In this document: piece by piece, positions 1-10,153 of the stretch | Layout: every line of letters starts with the position of its first letter | Position numbering within the stretch: position 1 is the stretch's first letter | Assembly: GCA_016785225.1 (NCBI GenBank) | Contig: JAFBJZ010000891.1 | Location: 310,001 to 374,000 of the forward strand | DNA from: Psettodes erumei | Taxonomy: Eukaryota > Chordata > Actinopteri > Pleuronectiformes > Psettodidae | Length of the DNA stretch: 64,000 nt | Direction: 5' to 3' | The notes under the pieces: model-generated | The model's input: the letters and a program-made list of their open reading frames with translations, nothing else | Told to the model about the DNA's origin: nothing | Databases searched by the model: none | Program-made: the position numbers and the translations under genes

Positions 1-667
1 GCTGGTTTCTGGGCACTGATTCGACCATGGAGGCCACGGGAACTTGAGGTGACCAGGCCTGGTGGAGCTCTGCTGCAGTGGAAAAGGGGCTGGCCTTGGA
101 TTTTTGAGCCAACAAACGGTCCTCCAGAGCAGTTGTCTTGCCGGGTCTGCCAGACCTGGGCTTGTCAAAAACATCTCCAGTCTCTTCAAATCTTTTTCTT
201 ATTCTTTGTACTTGACGCTGAGACACATTGAAGGTGTCAGCCACCTCAGCAGTGGATCTTGTCTTGAGCCTCTTGATAATCTATGCTTTGGTGTCAGGGT
301 GAATCTTAGGCATGTTGTCAGAGGTCAAGTTGCAGTTGATGTGAAGGTCTGTTGTGCTGGGGTTCTTTTTATACACACCCACTTGATTGATCAATTATTG
401 ATCACAGGTGAGGCTGTAATCTAGGACTGGGTACATCATATGACAAGGCCACAAGACTTTTGTCTTTGCAAAAACTGACTCAGTGGGCTTTACCAAGCTG
501 TGAGCGTTAGAATGCTTTTCAGCAGTTTCGTTTGGCACCAAAACATTATTTCAAATGATGTTGGGATTGAAATCAGCCTTTTCTTGTAAAAAAAATGATT
601 AGACATATATTTGAGGGGCACTTAAGGTCAATTTGTACCCATGCGACAAAACTTTTGTCAGGGACTG
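1..667 (-). mobile_element. Tc1-like DNA transposon, 5' part, cut off by the window edge
   Basis: Read on the minus strand, a Tc1-type transposase opens at an ATG at 311-313 (MPKIHPDTKA). An in-frame TAG follows at 281-283, then the helix-turn-helix part (TAEVADTFNVSQRQVQRIRK) runs to the window edge. The catalytic domain would lie to the left of base 1. The stretch from about 430 to 667 looks like the terminal inverted repeat region, ending GGGACTG at 661-667. The expected TA target base pair is TG here, so it has decayed. The stop codon makes this copy inactive. The family call rests on the recognisable N-terminal domain; the exact boundary is approximate. Confidence 0.8.
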
Positions 668-2659
668 TGCAACAAGCTGCCCCGAGAGCTGAGGGACTGG
701 AGACTGCTAAGCAAAGTTATAAATATCAGGAAACCTTCCAGGCCAGACAGTCCTCATAATGAAGGACCCCCAGAAGGGAACAATACCATCCAATTACTGG
801 CCTATAACCTGCCTCAGTACATGGAACAATACATGACCAGAGCACAGAAAGGTGTAGGCAATAACACCAGAGGAGCCAAACACCAGCTGCTGGTGGACAC
901 GGCGATTGCCCGAGATTACAAGACGAGGAACACCAACCTGTGCACTGCCTGGATTGACTACAAGAAGGCCTATGATTCGATGCCACACACATGGATACTG
1001 GAGTGCCTAAAGCTGTACAACATCAATAGGACCCTAAGAGAGTTCATCCAGAACTCAATGAGGCTGTGGAACATGACTCTGGAGGCCAACTCAAAACCAA
1101 TTGCACAGGTAAGCATCAGATGCGGCATATACCAAGTAGATGCTCTGTCCCCCCTGCTGTTCTGCATAGGCCTAAACCCCTTCAGTCAGATCATCTCAAA
1201 GAGTGGCTATGGGTACCAGTTCTGAAGTGGAACAACCATCAGCCACCTTCTCTATATGGATGACATCAAGCTGTATGCTAAGAATGAGCATGACATTGAT
1301 TCCCTGATTCACCTTACTCGGATCTACAGCAAAGACATTGGGATGTCATTTGGACTAGATAAATATGGGCGGATGATATCTACAAGAGGAAAGGTGATCA
1401 CAACCGAGGGGGTTGACCTACCTGAAGGGAACATTGCAGATGTGCAGGACAGTTACAAATACCTGGGCATCCCACGGGCAAATGGTAATCATGAGGAGGC
1501 AGCTCGAAGGTCAGCCACAGCCAAATACCTCTAGAGAGTAAGGCAGGTCCTGAAAAGTCAGCTGAATGGCAAAAATAAGATCCAAGCCATTAACACCTAT
1601 GCCATGCCAGTGATCAGATACCCGGCTGGGATAATATCCTGGCCACTGGAAGAGATACAAGCCACTGATATCAAGACAAGGAAGCTCCTTACCATGCATG
1701 GTGGGTTTCACCCTAAGTCCAGCGTCCTGAGGCTGTACACAAAGTGAAAGGAGGGGGGCCGAGGACTAGTAAGTGTCAGAACTACTGTCCAGATGGAAAC
1801 AATGAACCTCCTGGAATATATCGAGAAAATGGCCCCCAAAGACCAACTCCTAAGTGAATGCCTCAGGCAACAAAAGCCCAGAAGGGATGAGGAACCACTG
1901 GGCCCCTCATGGAATGACAAGCCCTTGCATGGCATGTACCACCGACAAATTGAAGAAGTGGCTGATATGGACAAAACATACCAGTGGCTGTAAAAGGCTG
2001 GACTGAATGACAGCACAGAGGCACTAATCATGGCAGCACAGGAACAGGGCCTAAACACCAGAGCAATAGAGGCTGGGGTCTACCACACCAGACAAGACCC
2101 CAAGTGCAGGCTGTGCAGAGAAGGTCCTGAGACAGTCCAACACATCACAGCAGGGTGTAAGATGCTGGCAGGCAAGGCGTGGAGTGGCATAACCAGGTAG
2201 TGGGCATAGTGTACAGGAACATCTGTACAGAGTATGGACTGGAGGTCCCAGGGTCCAGATGGGAGACACCCCCAAAGGTGACAGAGAACAAACAGGCCAA
2301 GATCCTGTGGGATTTCCAGATCCAGACTGACAAGATGGTGATGGCCAATCAGCCTGACATAGTGGTGGTGGATAAACATCGGAAGACAGTGGTAGTGATA
2401 GATGTAGCAATCCCCAGCGATAGCAACATCAGAAAGAAAGAACATGAGAAGCTCGAGAAATACCAAGGGCTGAAAGAGGAGATAGAGAAATAGTAGTGAT
2501 CGGGGCACTGGGGCGGTGACCCCCAAGCTGGAAGGATGGCTCCAACAGATACCAGGAACAACATCAAAGATCTCTGTCCAAAAGAGCGCAATGCTAGGAA
2601 CAGCTAAGATCCTGTGCAGAACCCTCAGACTCCCAGGCCTCTGGTAGAGGACCCAAGTC
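668..2659 (+). mobile_element. R2/R4-like non-LTR retrotransposon (LINE), 5'-truncated and inactive
   Basis: A single degraded pol reading frame set is visible. Reverse transcriptase runs from about 900 to 1720: AWIDYKKAYDSMPH near 950 and the active-site box YMDD near 1255. A C-terminal cysteine-histidine knuckle follows (CRLCREGPETVQHITAGC, about 2107-2160). A restriction-enzyme-like endonuclease follows at about 2355-2420 (PDIVVVDKHRKTVVVIDVA, the PD-...-D core of PD-(D/E)XK nucleases). RT followed by knuckle and a C-terminal REL endonuclease is the architecture of the R2/R4/NeSL clades, which include fish Rex6; it is not an L1 or L2 arrangement. Stops at about 1222, 1532, 1746 and 1991 and frame changes break the frame. 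The 5' end is missing and abuts the Tc1 element. The 3' end runs into a long hairpin at 2660. Confidence 0.85.
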
Positions 2660-2776
2660 TGAAGGAGACACTGCCCAGGTGGGCGAGAAGGAGATTTTTA
2701 AAATATATATATTTTAAAAATCTCCCTCTCGCCCACCTGGGCAGTGTCTCCTTCATATATATATATATATATATAA
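2660..2776. repeat. Near-perfect 48-bp-arm hairpin plus (TA)n
   Basis: Arms 2660-2707 and 2708-2755 are reverse complements with no spacer and one mismatched pair (AGAAGG against AGAGGG). The arm starts TGAAGGAGACACTGCCCAGG and the centre is TA-rich. A (TA)n run continues to about 2776. The left arm continues the 3' end of the LINE, so the right arm is an inverted copy of the LINE terminus. Confidence 0.97.
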
Positions 2777-2948
2777 AGGTGGTTTCTGTCATAGAAAAGG
2801 CTGGGAGCCTAAACAGGAATTGGGAACTCCGGAGACACGTGTCTGTTTGTTTTTCTGTCTGTTTGTTCATTTATTTGATCCATTTGTTTGGTTAAAAAAA
2901 AGAATTTATATATATAATATTAATAATAAGAATAAATAAATAAATAAA

Positions 2949-4505
2949 ATGGGGAATGAAAAGAGTAAAGCAGAAAATGAAGACTTGCCAGTGAGTTCGC
3001 AAGTCAGAGATATGATGTGAAAATATGGGGTAGTGGGTTGCAAATACTTTTGCACTTACATTTTGGACAGATAAGTGCGGATTTCCAGAGGGGGGGCTCA
3101 TTCAGTCCTCTGCAATTAGGGGCATTAAGACAAAAACTAGAGAAAAAGAAAAGAGAAGCTCTGAAAAAGGCATGGTCAAGGCAGATAAAATTAAGGTGAT
3201 AGATGAACAAAATGAATGCTTGAAAATGTGGGAGAAAGAAGCAGAACGTAGGCAAAGAAAGAAATTACAGGATCAGGTGGTTAAGTTGCAAGTAGGGGAC
3301 AACTCAAACAAAACATCTAGACAACAAGATGTTAAACCTAAGAATAAGAAAAGTTCTCTGTATCCGTGTCTTACAGATGGAGGCATTCTGCGTGGCGATG
3401 ACAACGGCCCAATGCCTCCTTACCACCCACCCAACTGAGGCCGGGGCCTCTGGTGCTCCCACTGCCCCACCGATGGAGAACAAAACCTACCACACACAGT
3501 CTAGGACCAGACAAGAATGGGCTGACATCAAAAATGAAGAAGGAGAGGACATGCCATACAGATGCCGATGGTGCAAGTAGCTGGGGCACAAGGAGACCCA
3601 ATCCTAGTTTACCGACCATGGACAATGTCTCACATTAAAGAAGCTTCGGCCCACCTGCCTCCCATCACTGCGAGAGGACCAAAATTTGCTGAGAGCCTGA
3701 TGCATTTTTGTCAGCAGTGGCTGCCTACAGGCCACGAACTGCAGATCCTCCTGAAGACCATACTGGGTCCACTGTCCTACTCCACAGTAGGTGCGTTTTT
3801 CACCCCTGTCCAACAACGCATGAGAGCAGACCACCCCGAATGGGACCACGACCGTAACAAAAACTACAGAGACATGTTGGAACGTCTGGCTGATGCGCTG
3901 AAGGACAATTTCCCTGTCCGCTGTGATATGTCCAAGGTTACAGCCTGCAAACAAGAACCAGATGAACCTGTTAAAGAGTTCTACCTGCGTCTGGAAGAGT
4001 GTTTCACCACTCATTCCGGCATCGAAAGACCACTGCAGTTGGGACAGTCGTGCGGCTCTTGGGAAAGTAGCCTGAGGGCTATATTCCACCAAAACCTCCT
4101 GCCACAGCTCAAGAAGAGAGTGGAAAGCTCCTGCATGGACATTGATGACGCACGTTTGGATGAAGTGAAGAAACATGCCGTGCACACCCAGAAACAACAC
4201 CAATCTGAGCTCACAAAGGAAAAACAGGAAAAGGAGTGTGTTGCTCATCAAACTCAACTGACCCTACTCCAGATGGTCACTGAAACAGCAGGACAGACGA
4301 GAATGACCCACACCGGACGCGGCCGCGGAATGCACTGAGGTCGCTGCCCATGGCAAAGCCAAAGCCGAGGACCACACAGTCTGGCCGACCCAGATGCATG
4401 CCCGAGATGTGGCCAGTAAGGACATTGGGCTAAAGACTGCCCAAATCCTAAGAATTGTTATTTCTGCGGCCAACAAGGACATCAGTCCCGAGACTGCCCC
4501 CACTG
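2949..4505 (+). pseudogene. Retroviral gag remnant (matrix start, capsid, two CCHC knuckles)
   Basis: An ATG at 2949 opens MGNEKS, a typical N-myristoylation start of a matrix protein. It ends at TGA 3018-3020 after 23 codons. A charged, coiled-coil-like stretch lies at about 3120-3330. The longest open part is 3562-4338 (258 codons) and matches a gag capsid core, with a major-homology-like element near 3970-4010. Two CCHC knuckles follow in broken frame: CPRCGQ..GHWAKDC at about 4399-4440 and CYFCGQQGHQSRDC at about 4459-4500. A stop sits at 4336 and another just before the first knuckle's histidine. Two knuckles are more than the single one of typical gammaretroviruses. It cannot make an intact polyprotein. 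Confidence 0.85.
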
Positions 4506-5430
4506 ACATGGCCAAGATGGAGGCCATCGTGGCGGAGCAGGAAGAAGCCTTTCACTCAGACTGTTGATGAGCATTCAGGTTGTATGACCTCTGCTCTCTT
4601 ACAACCACATGGCGACAAACTCAGGCCTGTGCCCTATTTTTCATGTAAGCTAGACTCGGTAGCTGCTGGCATGCCACGCTGTCTGCGGGAAGTAGCTGCA
4701 GCTGAAAAAGCTCTCCTTGCCTCCCGTGACAATGTTGGATACTCTCCTCTCACCCTTCTCGTCCCACATGCAGTTTCTCTTATCCTCTCTGAGCAGAAAA
4801 CCTCACATCTCTCTGCTGCCAGACATCTACGGTACCATACATGTTTGTTGGACATGCCTAATGTCACTCTCAAGAGATGTAATGTCCTTAACCCATCTAC
4901 TCTGCTCCCTCTTCCGGAGGACAGTGAACCGCATGACTGTTTGGTGGAGCTCTCTTTTTCTTGTTCTCCCAGACCTGACCTGACCTGACAAACCTGGACA
5001 TGGTTCTTTTCGTTGATGGCTCTGCTTTCAGGGATCCTCAGTCAGGCCTCAACAGAGCAGGGTTTGCAGTGTGTTCTGAGAACACGGTCCTTGCCTCATC
5101 GTCTCTCCCATCTCACTTCTCTGCACAAGCAGCAGAATTGGTGGCTCTTGCAACAGCATGTCAGCTTGCTCAAGGACAGTCCGTTACTATCTACACTTAT
5201 TCCAGGTATGCTTTTGGTGTTGTGCATGATTTTGGTCAACTGTGGAAACACAGAGGTTTCTTGAAGTCTGATGGTAAGACCAACTTGAATCACATTCTTG
5301 TTGCTGATTTATTGGAAGCCATTCTCTTACCCTCAGCTGTGGCAGTTTTTAAGTGTGTTGCTCACACAGGAATTGCTGCCTTCAACTTCCTCTTTTCTTC
5401 ACACTTCATCACTTGCATCAATCCCTGCTG
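4455..5430 (+). pseudogene. Retroviral pol remnant: RT connection and RNase H
   Basis: The frame 4455-4988 carries an RT connection domain (PVPYFSCKLDSVAAGMP near 4625-4680; NVTLKRCNVLNPSTLLP near 4858-4915). The RT palm that should precede it is deleted, so gag knuckles lead almost straight into the connection. RNase H follows in the frame 5000-5431: LFVDGS with the first catalytic Asp, then AAELVAL with the catalytic Glu. The next conserved Asp of the TDSRYAFG box is Tyr here (YTYSRYAFG, about 5194-5220). The C-terminal RNase H segment is lost at about 5375. Loss of a catalytic Asp plus deletions means no activity. Confidence 0.8.
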
Positions 5431-6101
5431 AACTGTCTGCGGTTCAATCCTTTGCTTCCCTAGATGAACGATGTCTGTGGTCCCTCTGTGGCGCCACCTA
5501 CTCTGATGGTGTCTGGACCGGCCTGGATGGCAAGCCCTATCTTCCTGAACACTTTTTTCCTCATTATGCCAAGTTGACACACGGTTTGGACCACGTGTCA
5601 AAAGGGGGGATGTGTGCTCAGTTGAATGACACCTGGTTCACAAAGGGATTTTCAGCATATGCTAAAGCATATTGCAAATCGTGTGTCATTTGTTCCACCC
5701 ACAACGTAGGCAGACCTATTCAACCAACACAAGTGGCACACCCACCTCCAACACGACCTTTTGAACACATAATGATGGACTTTGTTGAGCTTTCCCCTTC
5801 TGAAGGTAAGTCTCACTGTTTGGTAATGGTAGACATGTGGTCAAAATGGGTAGAAGTGTTCCCATCAACAAAGCAAACAGCTTCTGTGGTAACGAAGGCT
5901 CTGCTCACTGAGATAATCCCAAAGTGGGGAATTCCATCCAGGATCTCGAGTGACAATGGTCCGCATTTTGTTAACAGTGCTATTGCAGAACTCAGTCTTT
6001 ACTTAGGCATCAACTTGAAGACTGCTACTGATTTTGTACATTCTGACTTGCATTCTGACTCGGACACGGACACGGACACCGCTTCCGACGATGAAACATA
6101 G
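5430..6101 (+). pseudogene. Retroviral integrase remnant lacking the catalytic Glu
   Basis: The open frame 5298-6101 carries an HHCC-type zinc module (CKSCVIC near 5680) and the integrase core with its first Asp (MMDFVE near 5772-5790) and second Asp (SSDNGPHF near 5950-5970). The sequence breaks at LGINLKT near 6022, before the segment that would hold the catalytic Glu. It then continues into an unrelated acidic Ser/Thr/Asp run ending at TAG 6099-6101. The zinc module looks divergent. The core cannot be catalytic. Confidence 0.82.
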
Positions 6102-6312
6102 TGTGACTGTCATGTGTTAACCTCCCCTTTTCATACCTTCATGATGCTTATGCTCGACACTAGAGGATTCTATCCTTGCAAAAAAAGCAGCCATCCGCTC
6201 TGGGATGTTTCTGCCTCAGATAATCTTAATGATGACTGGTTGTAAACCAGTATGGATGATTTAGTTTGATGTCTGATTTTTGAGGTTCTTGTATATAGTT
6301 GATCCTTTCGGA

Positions 6313-6700
6313 TCAAAAGGGGTGAATGTAATGGTAAATGTACTACTTGAATGTATGTGTAACTTGAACCCTTATTGCTCTGACTTGAAGGTGTTTGAAA
6401 AACATATCTTACTTCTGCGAAGGGTTTCCTGTTTTCTGCAGAAGTGTCTCTAAACTTTTGAACTTTCTCCATGTAAGGTAATGCATGTCTCCAGTCACGT
6501 ATGCCTTTGAAATACACACTCATGTATTTAGAAAGGTATAAAAGACCATGTGCTTTGTTCTTCTGTATGCCACTCTGTAAGACAGCATGCATACAGTGTT
6601 GCTGAGTGTCATCTTGTGTTGCAACCAGTTAAGACTTTTGAGCTTGACTTTGGACTCTAAGAATCTTTGTTCCTGACAGCTTCAATTACTTTCTGTAGAA
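6313..6700 (+). repeat. Polypurine tract and 3' LTR of retrovirus A
   Basis: A purine run AAAAGGGG at 6315-6322 is followed directly by TG at 6323, the usual PPT/LTR boundary. A promoter-like GTATAAAAGACC lies at about 6535-6546. The 3' boundary is not certain because no second LTR copy is available; somewhere near 6690-6740 the sequence passes into retrovirus B pol. Confidence 0.55.
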
Positions 6701-6743
6701 AAGAACCTGGTGGAAAAAGAATCCTGACAGAATAGAAAAGTTT

Positions 6744-8113
6744 ACACGACAGGGGATAAAGAAATCCTTCGCCAAAAAGGAAGAACAACAGGCAGCACCA
6801 AAACCGGAGAGGTCACAGCAGTGCTGGAAGCGCTGTTGGAACTCCAGAAAAGGAAAGTACGACAGGCCAGAATAATAACAGACAGGTTTTATTGTGTTGA
6901 AGCTCTGACTGAAGATTTAGCCATTTGGGAAGAAAATGGTTTTGAGACAGCAAAAGGCAAAGGAGTGGCTCACCAAGACCTTTGGACTAAAATAGCCCAG
7001 TTGAGGCTAATCATGGATCTCAAAGTGGTGCATCAGCGTGCACACGTTCAACAAGGAGCTCACTGGTGAGGAAATGATGAAGTGGATCGCTGTGTGCAGT
7101 AAAGAAGAATTGTAATTGTAGGTAGTGGGAAATGGGAAGAGACACCTAAAGGGAAGGTGGGCCCAGATGATTCCGTGTGTGGTGCAGGCAGTTCATGAGG
7201 AACTGGGCCATGTTGCCGTCATGCCCACATGGAGAGAGTTGGAAAAGCTCTGAATTCCAGACAAACAGATTTGCAAGACCCTCAAAGACTATAAGGTATG
7301 TGGGCAATACAATGCAGGGAAAAGAGGGCAGTGGGTGACTGGACTCACCATAAAGAGCACAATCCCATGGGGATCAGTGTGCATGGATGTGGCTGGACCT
7401 ATGGGAGTAACGGGGAAGAAAGGGGAAAGGTACCTCTTAGTCCCTGTGGACTCAATGTCGGGATACGTGGTTGTGAAACCAACAAGAAAAGCAAATGGAA
7501 GCAGTGTGGTAGGCATGCTTGAGCAAGCTTGCTGCCACTTGGGAGTGCCAAAAGAACTTCGGACAGACAATGGCTCACATTTTCACAATTCTCAAGTGGA
7601 TCGTTGGTGCCAAGAACAGGGGGTCATTAGAATTTATTCCCCTCCGTACACACCGCAAGCTAACGGGGTGGTGGAAAGAACCATTGGGTTTGGGAAAGGT
7701 TGGATTGGCAAGAATGCAAACACCAAAGAATGTAGTGTTTCAATCCTCAAAATGGCGCAAGCTCTGAATGCAATGAGCACACAGACCCTACCCCTCAGAA
7801 GAACTGAACAAACACCCGTTTACGACACAGGAAATGGGGCGGAGCTCTGAGGGTAAAGGGAAGGACCGGAGCTGAAAGTGCCATTGCGAGTGGGACAGTG
7901 TGTTTGGTTAACAGCTCATGACCATCCAGCTAAAGGAGCCGTGAAGCCAAAATACGAAGTCAGGGACAGTAATCAAGATCCTCGACAGTAATAGTCAGTC
8001 CAACTGAAGAAAAAGGGAGTCCAGGGATTGGAGCATTTTAAGACAATTCCAGATTGGAAGCAACTGAGAATCAAAATGGCTGCAAGAACACCCAGTCTCC
8101 CACTCTACGTTAA
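6744..8113 (+). pseudogene. Endogenous retrovirus B pol remnant (RNase H and integrase with full DDE core)
   Basis: RNase H lies at about 6744-7066, with an E-containing helix near the start and ARIITDRFYCVEAL at about 6857-6900 holding a catalytic Asp. Integrase follows. The frame 7335-7850 (171 codons) keeps all three catalytic residues: Asp at 7386-7388 (CMDVAG), Asp at 7566-7568 (RTDNGS) and Glu at 7674-7676 (GVVERT). That gives the classic D,D-35-E spacing. The zinc module between about 7075 and 7334 is frame-broken. A C-terminal beta domain (VGQCVWLTAHDHP) lies near 7890-7925. It differs strongly from the retrovirus A integrase, so this is a second element. The family within retroviruses is not clear to me. 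Confidence 0.75.
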
Positions 8114-8169
8114 ACTAGCCAATGTAATATATACGTGTATATATATATATATGTGATATAACAAAATGG

Positions 8170-9437
8170 TTCCACAGACAGCTGCCTCGATTTGTTGGTG
8201 CACATTGTTTTGTCTTGTTTTGTGTACAGATTACGCTTTTTGTTTTGGTTCATGGCTCTCCTTTACCAGAGAAGAGCTTATCAACATTCAGGGAACAACA
8301 CCAAAAGGATTGTTTCCCGAGTTTCTGGCACCTACAGTAATTTTGTTTGACATTTTGGTCAAAGGTGCCCTCACCATGGCAATCTCACGCCGATGCAGGG
8401 GGAAACAGGGCCGGTGCGCTTGCGCACCTTCGCCAGCGAGGAAGATGCACACCGCTACCTGGAATATTTCTTTCCAGTGTTCGCTCACTGTGCAACACAA
8501 TGGACGAACTTCAGCTTCTGTTGAGGAGAAACAAGGACTTTTATTCATCTTCTGTTTTGTGTTTCACGGAGACTTGGCTGTGTGGGAACATCTCGGACTC
8601 TGCGCTCTGGCTGGAGGGATTCCAGCTTCACTGAGCAGATCATGACTCGCGGCTCTCTGGCAAAACAAAGGGTGGAGGTATTTGTTTCTACACCAACAGT
8701 GGCTGGTGCAACGATGTAATGGTGATACAAAGGCACTGTTCTCCCTTCCTGGAAAGTTTTATCATAAATTGTAAACCATTCTACTCCCTCCGTGAGTTCG
8801 CTTCATTCATTCTGGTCGGTGTTTACACACCACCTATCCTCTGCCAAGGATAGGTGCAGACTGCAGCACATCATACACGCCGCTGAAAGGGTGATCGGCT
8901 GCAACCTCCCTTCTCTCCCAGAACTTTACTCCTCCAGCACCCTGAGGAGAGCAAGGAAAATAGCTGCTGACCCTTCCCATCCCGGTCACTGCCTACTCGA
9001 GCCTGTCCCCTCTGGACGGAGGTTGCGGTTCATCAGGACCAAAACCTCCCGTCACAAGGACAGTTTCTACCCCTCTGCCATCAGGCTTTGGAATAAAACC
9101 TGGAATAAAAAAATAAGTCTGTCTTAGTCCAATACCTTATATTAACGTTCATCCCCCCAAGTCAATATGCGTTATATTAATGCCTCCACCCCTTCACTGG
9201 ATGCTTTATCTTTCACACCACTACCTGCACTACTTGTGTAAATATATATATATGTATACAGCTTTTTCTTTTTATGCTTAGGTTTATGTTTATTTGCACA
9301 TTTCACATGTTTATGCACATTCTATGTTTATGTTTGTCTCTCCTTTTATATGTAAGCATCATCAAATCAGGACAAATTCCTTGTAATGCAAATTACTTGG
9401 CAATAAAACTGATTCTGATTCTGATTCTGATTCTAAA
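8170..9437 (+). mobile_element. L2/Rex-like LINE with internal deletion and (TTCTGA)n tail
   Basis: The 5' half encodes the start of an APE-type endonuclease (GIFLSSVRSLCN, FTETWLCG) at about 8460-8830. The 3' half encodes the C-terminal tail (RLQHIIHAAERVIGCNLPSLP and PSAIRLWNK) at about 8850-9110. The rest of the endonuclease and the whole reverse transcriptase are missing at a junction near 8831-8856. The element ends GGCAATAAAACTGATTCTGATTCTG, a short tandem tail typical of L2/CR1-type fish LINEs. It sits inside retrovirus B, between its integrase and env-like parts. Confidence 0.8.
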
Positions 9438-9684
9438 AGGAGTGGTTGTTTTGCGAAGAGGAATGACAGGGCTCTGGGCAGGCAGAGCACTGGAAATACT
9501 GCAATGGGCCTGAAAAGCCTACGAGGCCATGTGTCACCTGCCGGGACAAAAAAGAGCAAGGGCTCAAAGCAGTGAAAGTTATGGATGCCGGTGTATGTGG
9601 GAAATGCCGGGCAAAGTACGTTACCCGACGATAGTTACCCGATGGGACCTGGGTAACACCATGCCCGAGCAGGCTGGGTGCAAC
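9438..9684 (+). pseudogene. Env-like remnant of retrovirus B, upstream half
   Basis: This stretch lies between the LINE tail and the chromovirus. In one frame it is cysteine-rich (PCVTCRDKK and GVCGKC). It joins smoothly to 14924-15372 once the chromovirus and one copy of its 5-bp target duplication are ignored. Assignment to env rests on position after integrase and on the membrane anchor in the other half. This is inference. Confidence 0.35.
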
Positions 9685-10137
9685 TGTTATGATCCATGTC
9701 CTTTCGGGTTTCTGTCTGTGCCCTCTCCTGGTGTTTTCTGTTAGGACTCCCCCTGGTGTTCTTTCCCCCGCTTTTGGTTAATCACCTGACTAATTCCTCG
9801 CACCTGTGTCTCGTTTGCTCATCACTCCCCAGTGTATTTAAACCCTGCTTCACACTTCCCTGGTGTCGAATCGTGACCATTTCATGCCTGAGCCGAGAAC
9901 CCTGTACGCTAAGCCTGACCACCGTTTCTTGCCCTAGCCCCTTGGATTTGTTCGCTGTTTCTCTGGTTTTTGACTCGGACTGTTTGACTACGCCTCTGGT
10001 TTTGCTGCCCTGGTTTTCTGACCCTGTTTACGGACTGGTTACACTGATTTTTGGATTTGCGGATTGTGGACTGTTGAGAATAAAGATCATTGCCAGCACA
10101 CACTGTCTTGCGCCTGGTTCCTGTACTGATCATCACA
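9685..10137 (+). repeat. Chromovirus 5' LTR with promoter and poly(A) signal
   Basis: The LTR starts TGTTATGATCC and ends GATCATCACA (TG...CA). A TATA-like TATTTAA at 9835-9841 predicts transcription to start about 30 bp downstream, near 9865. AATAAA lies at 10079-10084. Compared with the 3' LTR it lacks 29 bp after a GCCTGA at 9913-9918. Confidence 0.96.
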
Positions 10138-10139
10138 GT

Positions 10140-10149
10140 ACGATTCGAC
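10140..10149 (+). promoter_or_regulatory. Predicted self-priming primer-binding site
   Basis: ACGATTCGAC lies 2 nt after the 5' LTR. It is the exact reverse complement of GTCGAATCGT at 9865-9874, the predicted 5' end of the transcript. No TGG start of a tRNA-type PBS is present. In Tf1, and by extension its sushi relatives, the RNA 5' end primes its own reverse transcription. Confidence 0.7.
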
Positions 10150-10153
10150 CACC

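Larger units (their letters stand above)
2949..6700 (+). mobile_element. Endogenous retrovirus A (gag-pol-LTR remnant)
   Basis: The order is gag (matrix start, capsid, two nucleocapsid knuckles), RT connection, RNase H, integrase, polypurine tract and 3' LTR. No 5' LTR is visible; the LINE and its hairpin occupy that place. The RT palm and fingers and all of env are absent. Many stops and frameshifts make it a dead copy. A gag with an MGN start and the style of connection and RNase H suggest the gamma/epsilon side of the retroviruses. That placement is inference. Confidence 0.85.

Noticed and set aside
9909..10136. Minus-strand frame in the chromovirus LTR, repeated at 14534-14983
   Set aside because: It occurs in both LTRs because they are copies; it has no start context or known domain.
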